From the NCBI GenBank assembly GCA_964023205.1, contig OZ026835.1, positions 38,227,083 to 38,291,082 on the forward strand: a DNA stretch of 64,000 nt. The letters run 5' to 3'. This stretch comes from Lutraria lutraria (lineage: Eukaryota > Mollusca > Bivalvia > Venerida > Mactridae). Both the position numbers and the translations under genes were made by a program. The notes under the pieces are model-generated. The model made no database searches, was not told the origin of the DNA, and was given only the letters and a program-made list of their open reading frames with translations. Below are positions 62,601 through 64,000 of this stretch, piece by piece; position 1 is the stretch's first letter, and every line of letters starts with the position of its first letter.

Positions 62601-63665
62601 TTTCATACCTTGACATCAACTGAGCATCCTATAGTCCAACTAGGATTTGTAGTTGGTTTATTGTGACACACAAGATGTACAAGTGAAGTCTTTCCAACAC
62701 CTAAAAATACCAAAATATAGGCCTTAATTCATAATCCAGCACTAACATTTTGACTGTATAGTTGATTCAGAGACATAGATAACAGGGATAAGCAACTTCA
62801 GTTATTTACCTATGTAATAACACATTGACTATTACTTTTCCCAAAAATTGCTGTTTTTGTAGCAAGTAAAACTTCTTATCTACTGATAGCACATGCATAA
62901 AGTTTACATTTTCTGAAAGTTTATTGTTTAAACTACAGCTGCCGAATTTTTAACATATCTATTTTGACAGATAGTTTTATTACACCCATGTTTATACTAC
63001 CTACTAATGCCATCTTTTAAAAAAATATCTACTGACCAGTACCAATTCTTTTCAAGCCAATCACATTCTAGTGGATATAGCTAAAAATTAATATAGAAAA
63101 TATTATTTCCGGCCGAACCTTTCAGAAAATGTATAATTTATATATGTATGTTATTTGATTTTTAGGTTTTACTTGCTACAGAATTTACAAAATGATGTCA
63201 TGCATGATATTTTCAGTTGCCAATCTCTGTTATCTATGTCTCTGGTTGATTGCATGACTTATTTATCACACCATCAGAAACTGAGCAAGTGGCAGCTAGA
63301 GTACTGAGCAATTGGCAGAGTAGCCCTACTAATTCGGTACACAATTTACAATTCCTAACTGGTCACATCTCTGTTAGAATTTTCGAAAAAAATCGATATC
63401 TGAAAGGAAATAACTGTACGTACTAATGTTCAGTACACCTAAACTGATTTGACTTGTTTTAAATATTGTGTATCCGAATTAAGTGGTATCCGAATCACAT
63501 AATGTTTAGTAAAATATTACCCCGGTGAATATAACGCTCTGTCTGGTTATTTAAGATGATCTATACAAAGGAATAATTCGTATATATTCATTTAGGCAAC
63601 TGACAAGTAATTCACGTACCAGAGTCTCCAAGAACAAGAATTTTAACTTTGTCAATTCCTGCCAT
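44669..63665 (-). CDS. RABL3: RABL3 small GTPase, 8 exons
   Basis: Exons are 63665-63620, 62700-62609, 62068-61951, 58617-58515, 57785-57635, 57030-56959, 56620-56591 and 44731-44669, all in phase, giving 224 aa (human RABL3 is about 236). It is a Ras-superfamily GTPase. P-loop GDSGVGKTS (13-21), WDIGG (65-69) for the DxxG motif, GTKAD (139-143) for NKxD and SPGSTNA (near 179-185) for the G5 loop. The C-terminus [14 protein letters not shown] has no prenylation cysteine, as in vertebrate RABL3 (which ends in a PDRKRF-type tail). In vertebrates RABL3 acts in Ras prenylation and lymphoid development; a conserved role here is inference. The ATG has good context (GACATGG). Intron 7 is 11.9 kb and contains a complete CARD-like gene; intron 3 contains a 2.8-kb transposon. 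Confidence 0.95.
44732..46243. other. RABL3 intron 7, distal part
   Basis: AT-rich, no gene or clear repeat between the last RABL3 exon and the repeat block at 46244. Confidence 0.45.
46244..46500. repeat. dispersed repeat F, copy 1
   Basis: Shares CTAGAAATGTGT, AAAATGTTTGGATTTTA, ATATGAAACCAA, GAAATATTTCTTGAGT and CCAAAATTTGAAC landmarks, in order, with 53609-53885. Confidence 0.7.
46597..47763 (+). mobile_element. Helentron-like tandem-repeat element Z
   Basis: Starts AACAAGAGGGCCAAGATGGC. Inside are about seven ~145-bp units (GACCTAGTTTTTGACCCCAG, CATCTACAGTGTTAACA). It ends ACGCCGGACGGAGAGTGATC...GTGAGCTAA after an imperfect hairpin. The termini match elements X and Y but the internal repeat unit is different. 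Confidence 0.72.
47764..49601. other. 3' flank of the CARD-like gene within RABL3 intron 7
   Basis: No coding sequence recognised. It probably includes the 3' UTR of the nested minus-strand gene. Confidence 0.45.
49602..52203 (-). CDS. tandem CARD/death-fold protein nested in RABL3 intron
   Basis: Exon 1 is 52203-51921 and exon 2 is 50845-49602 (donor GTTCGT, acceptor TTTTTTTCAG, phase 1), giving 508 aa. Residues 1-94 are a leucine-bearing N-terminus ([17 protein letters not shown]) and then a basic, serine-rich linker. Two helical segments follow. The first (about 107-180) has [13 protein letters not shown] and [20 protein letters not shown]. The second (about 195-270) has [20 protein letters not shown] and [11 protein letters not shown]. 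Both match the helix pattern of CARD domains, which assemble apoptotic and immune signalling complexes by CARD-CARD contact. The C-terminal 170 residues are low-complexity, with Ser runs and a basic KKRKRR stretch (a possible nuclear signal). No caspase, kinase or helicase domain is present, so an adaptor is the best guess. The CARD call is by eye and other death-fold types remain possible. Confidence 0.8.
50846..51920. other. intron of the CARD-like gene
   Basis: 1.07-kb AT-rich intron, no recognised insert. Confidence 0.7.
52204..53608. other. 5' flank of the CARD-like gene
   Basis: Presumed promoter region of the nested gene. No core promoter motif is convincing. It has a (GTGA)n microsatellite at about 53247-53272. 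Confidence 0.45.
53247..53272. repeat. (GTGA)n microsatellite
   Basis: AGTGAGTGAGTGAGTGAGTG tract. Confidence 0.9.
53609..53885. repeat. dispersed repeat F, copy 2
   Basis: Same orientation as 46244-46500. It begins CTAGAAATGTGTCCAGAGGACA, which has a short hairpin (TGTCC/GGACA), and ends near AATAGCGGGCCATAAAA. Confidence 0.7.
54518..54691. mobile_element. CAGTCAAACCTGTG-family MITE (copy 5)
   Basis: Begins TACAGTCAAACTTGTGTTAG and ends GTTCACAGGTTTGACT. Internal GGCCACATTTTGTCATTCCC. Inside RABL3 intron 7. Confidence 0.72.
54918..55256. mobile_element. CAGTTAAACCTC-type MITE, interrupted
   Basis: Termini CAGTTAAACCTCAA and TTGAGGTTTTACTG with TA on both sides. It is split by a second MITE at 54971-55141. 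Confidence 0.72.
54971..55141. mobile_element. CAGTGCAACC-type MITE nested in the former
   Basis: Termini CAGTGCAACCACTCCAAAGC and the complement of CAGTACAACCTCACCAGAGC, flanked by TA. 171 bp. The younger of the two insertions. Confidence 0.75.
55257..56590. other. RABL3 intron 7, proximal part
   Basis: AT-rich, no gene or recognised repeat. Confidence 0.5.
57786..58514. other. RABL3 intron 4
   Basis: AT-rich intron with no recognised insert. Confidence 0.7.
58680..61512. mobile_element. 2.8-kb TTAA-target transposon with ~430-bp TIRs
   Basis: Both flanks are TTAA (58676-58679 and 61513-61516) and both ends read GGTGGAACCAAACGATTGAA inward. Inverted arms extend over about 430 bp (58680-59112 and 61075-61512), with small differences. 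TTAA duplication is the hallmark of piggyBac and Kolobok superfamilies. No transposase is present, so the copy is non-autonomous. It lies in RABL3 intron 3 and contains the element at 59517-60439. Confidence 0.85.
59517..60439. mobile_element. nested foldback element with AAAACGTTTTCAG repeats
   Basis: Inverted ends GGCCCCGCCGTAACGTTTAC and GGTCCCGGTGTAACGTTTTC (complement of the right end). Near the left end, TTTGAAAACGTTTTCAGATT and CCCCGGG units repeat several times, with fewer at the right. Design is similar to 20076-20691 but the sequence is unrelated. Confidence 0.7.
61517..61950. other. RABL3 intron 3, remainder
   Basis: A short block at 61548-61725 repeats AGGGTCAAATATGACCC-type palindromes, the rest of a decayed repeat. 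No gene. Confidence 0.45.
62069..62608. other. RABL3 intron 2
   Basis: AT-rich intron with no recognised insert. Confidence 0.7.
62701..63619. other. RABL3 intron 1
   Basis: Contains an imperfect inverted repeat pair (TCAGAGACATAGATAACAG near 62770 and its complement near 63225-63245, with AAGTAAAAC/GTTTTACTTGC inside). This suggests a decayed ~480-bp TIR element. Confidence 0.5.
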
Positions 63666-64000
63666 GTCATCAAACGCTTGGTAAACAATTTCAAGCGTCT
63701 ACTAGAATTTAGGCGTAGAAAGACTAAATTTTAACACAACTTTCCGGGTGTCTTTCAAGTTTGAGTGAACCTTTTAACTTTTAATTTAAATACGCACATG
63801 TTAATATAGTCTTTCAATATTCAAGAGTGATCCTGTATAAAATGATGTACAAATATATTGGTTAGATTAGACTAAACAATACACACAAACAGAATACATA
63901 GTATACACATACATGTATCTATGATGGGATGCTGTGTACATTTATGGCATCCCTGATGTTGACATAAAATCAGGTAGTTTTATTTCATGATTAAACAACT
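63666..64000. other. 5' flank of RABL3
   Basis: Presumed promoter region. No TATA box close to the ATG and no divergent gene visible before the window ends. Confidence 0.45.

Overview
The window is animal nuclear DNA, most likely from a bivalve mollusc. It is AT-rich and intron-bearing, with GT-AG splice sites. It is crowded with short non-autonomous transposons and carries the GTGAGC-ended tandem-repeat elements I associate with bivalve genomes. The species cannot be fixed from the sequence alone.

Five protein-coding genes can be assembled exon by exon with matching splice phases. (1) At 10147-13402 (-) is a three-exon secreted peptide of 108 aa. It has the architecture of an anti-lipopolysaccharide factor (ALF): signal peptide, amphipathic helix, then a Cys-x20-Cys loop. 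A decayed copy lies at 6175-7248 (-). (2, 3) At 21130-24766 (+) and 35376-38283 (+) are two tandem inhibitor-of-apoptosis genes, each encoding BIR-UBA-RING proteins (282 and 276 aa) from five exons. Their second exons are nearly identical while the other exons have diverged, and both have the same TATA plus kappaB-like promoter block. (4) At 44669-63665 (-) is RABL3, an eight-exon small GTPase of 224 aa. (5) At 49602-52203 (-), inside RABL3's 11.9-kb last intron and on the same strand, is a two-exon gene for a 508-aa protein with two death-fold/CARD-like segments. An antimicrobial-type peptide, two IAPs and a CARD-like protein together give the neighbourhood an innate-immunity and apoptosis flavour. 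That functional link is inference.

Layout: 0.3-2.8 kb, a frameshifted LINE (-). 3-5 kb, a degenerate tandem repeat and a 952-bp TIR transposon with a CACGGTG terminus. 5.4-9.3 kb, LINE tails, the ALF pseudogene and duplicated blocks. 10-13.4 kb, the ALF gene with a 1.85-kb hAT-like inverted-repeat element in intron 1. 13.4-20.7 kb, gene-free DNA with several MITEs, hairpins and tRNA-like SINE remnants. 20.9-24.8 kb, IAP-1. 25-27.7 kb, its 3' flank with a MITE and a perfect hairpin. 27.69-30.28 kb, a 22/23-bp minisatellite. 30.4-31.1 kb, a mariner relic. 31.7-32.6 kb, a Helentron-like element. 35.3-38.3 kb, IAP-2. 41.4-43.6 and 46.6-47.8 kb, more Helentron-like tandem-repeat elements. 44.7-63.7 kb, RABL3 with the nested CARD-like gene and, in intron 3, a 2.8-kb TTAA-flanked transposon that itself contains another element.

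Many insertions are resolved to their target-site duplications (TTAA, TA, 5, 7, 8 and 9 bp), which separates several transposon families and gives relative insertion orders. All family assignments rest on motif recognition by eye; no database search was run.
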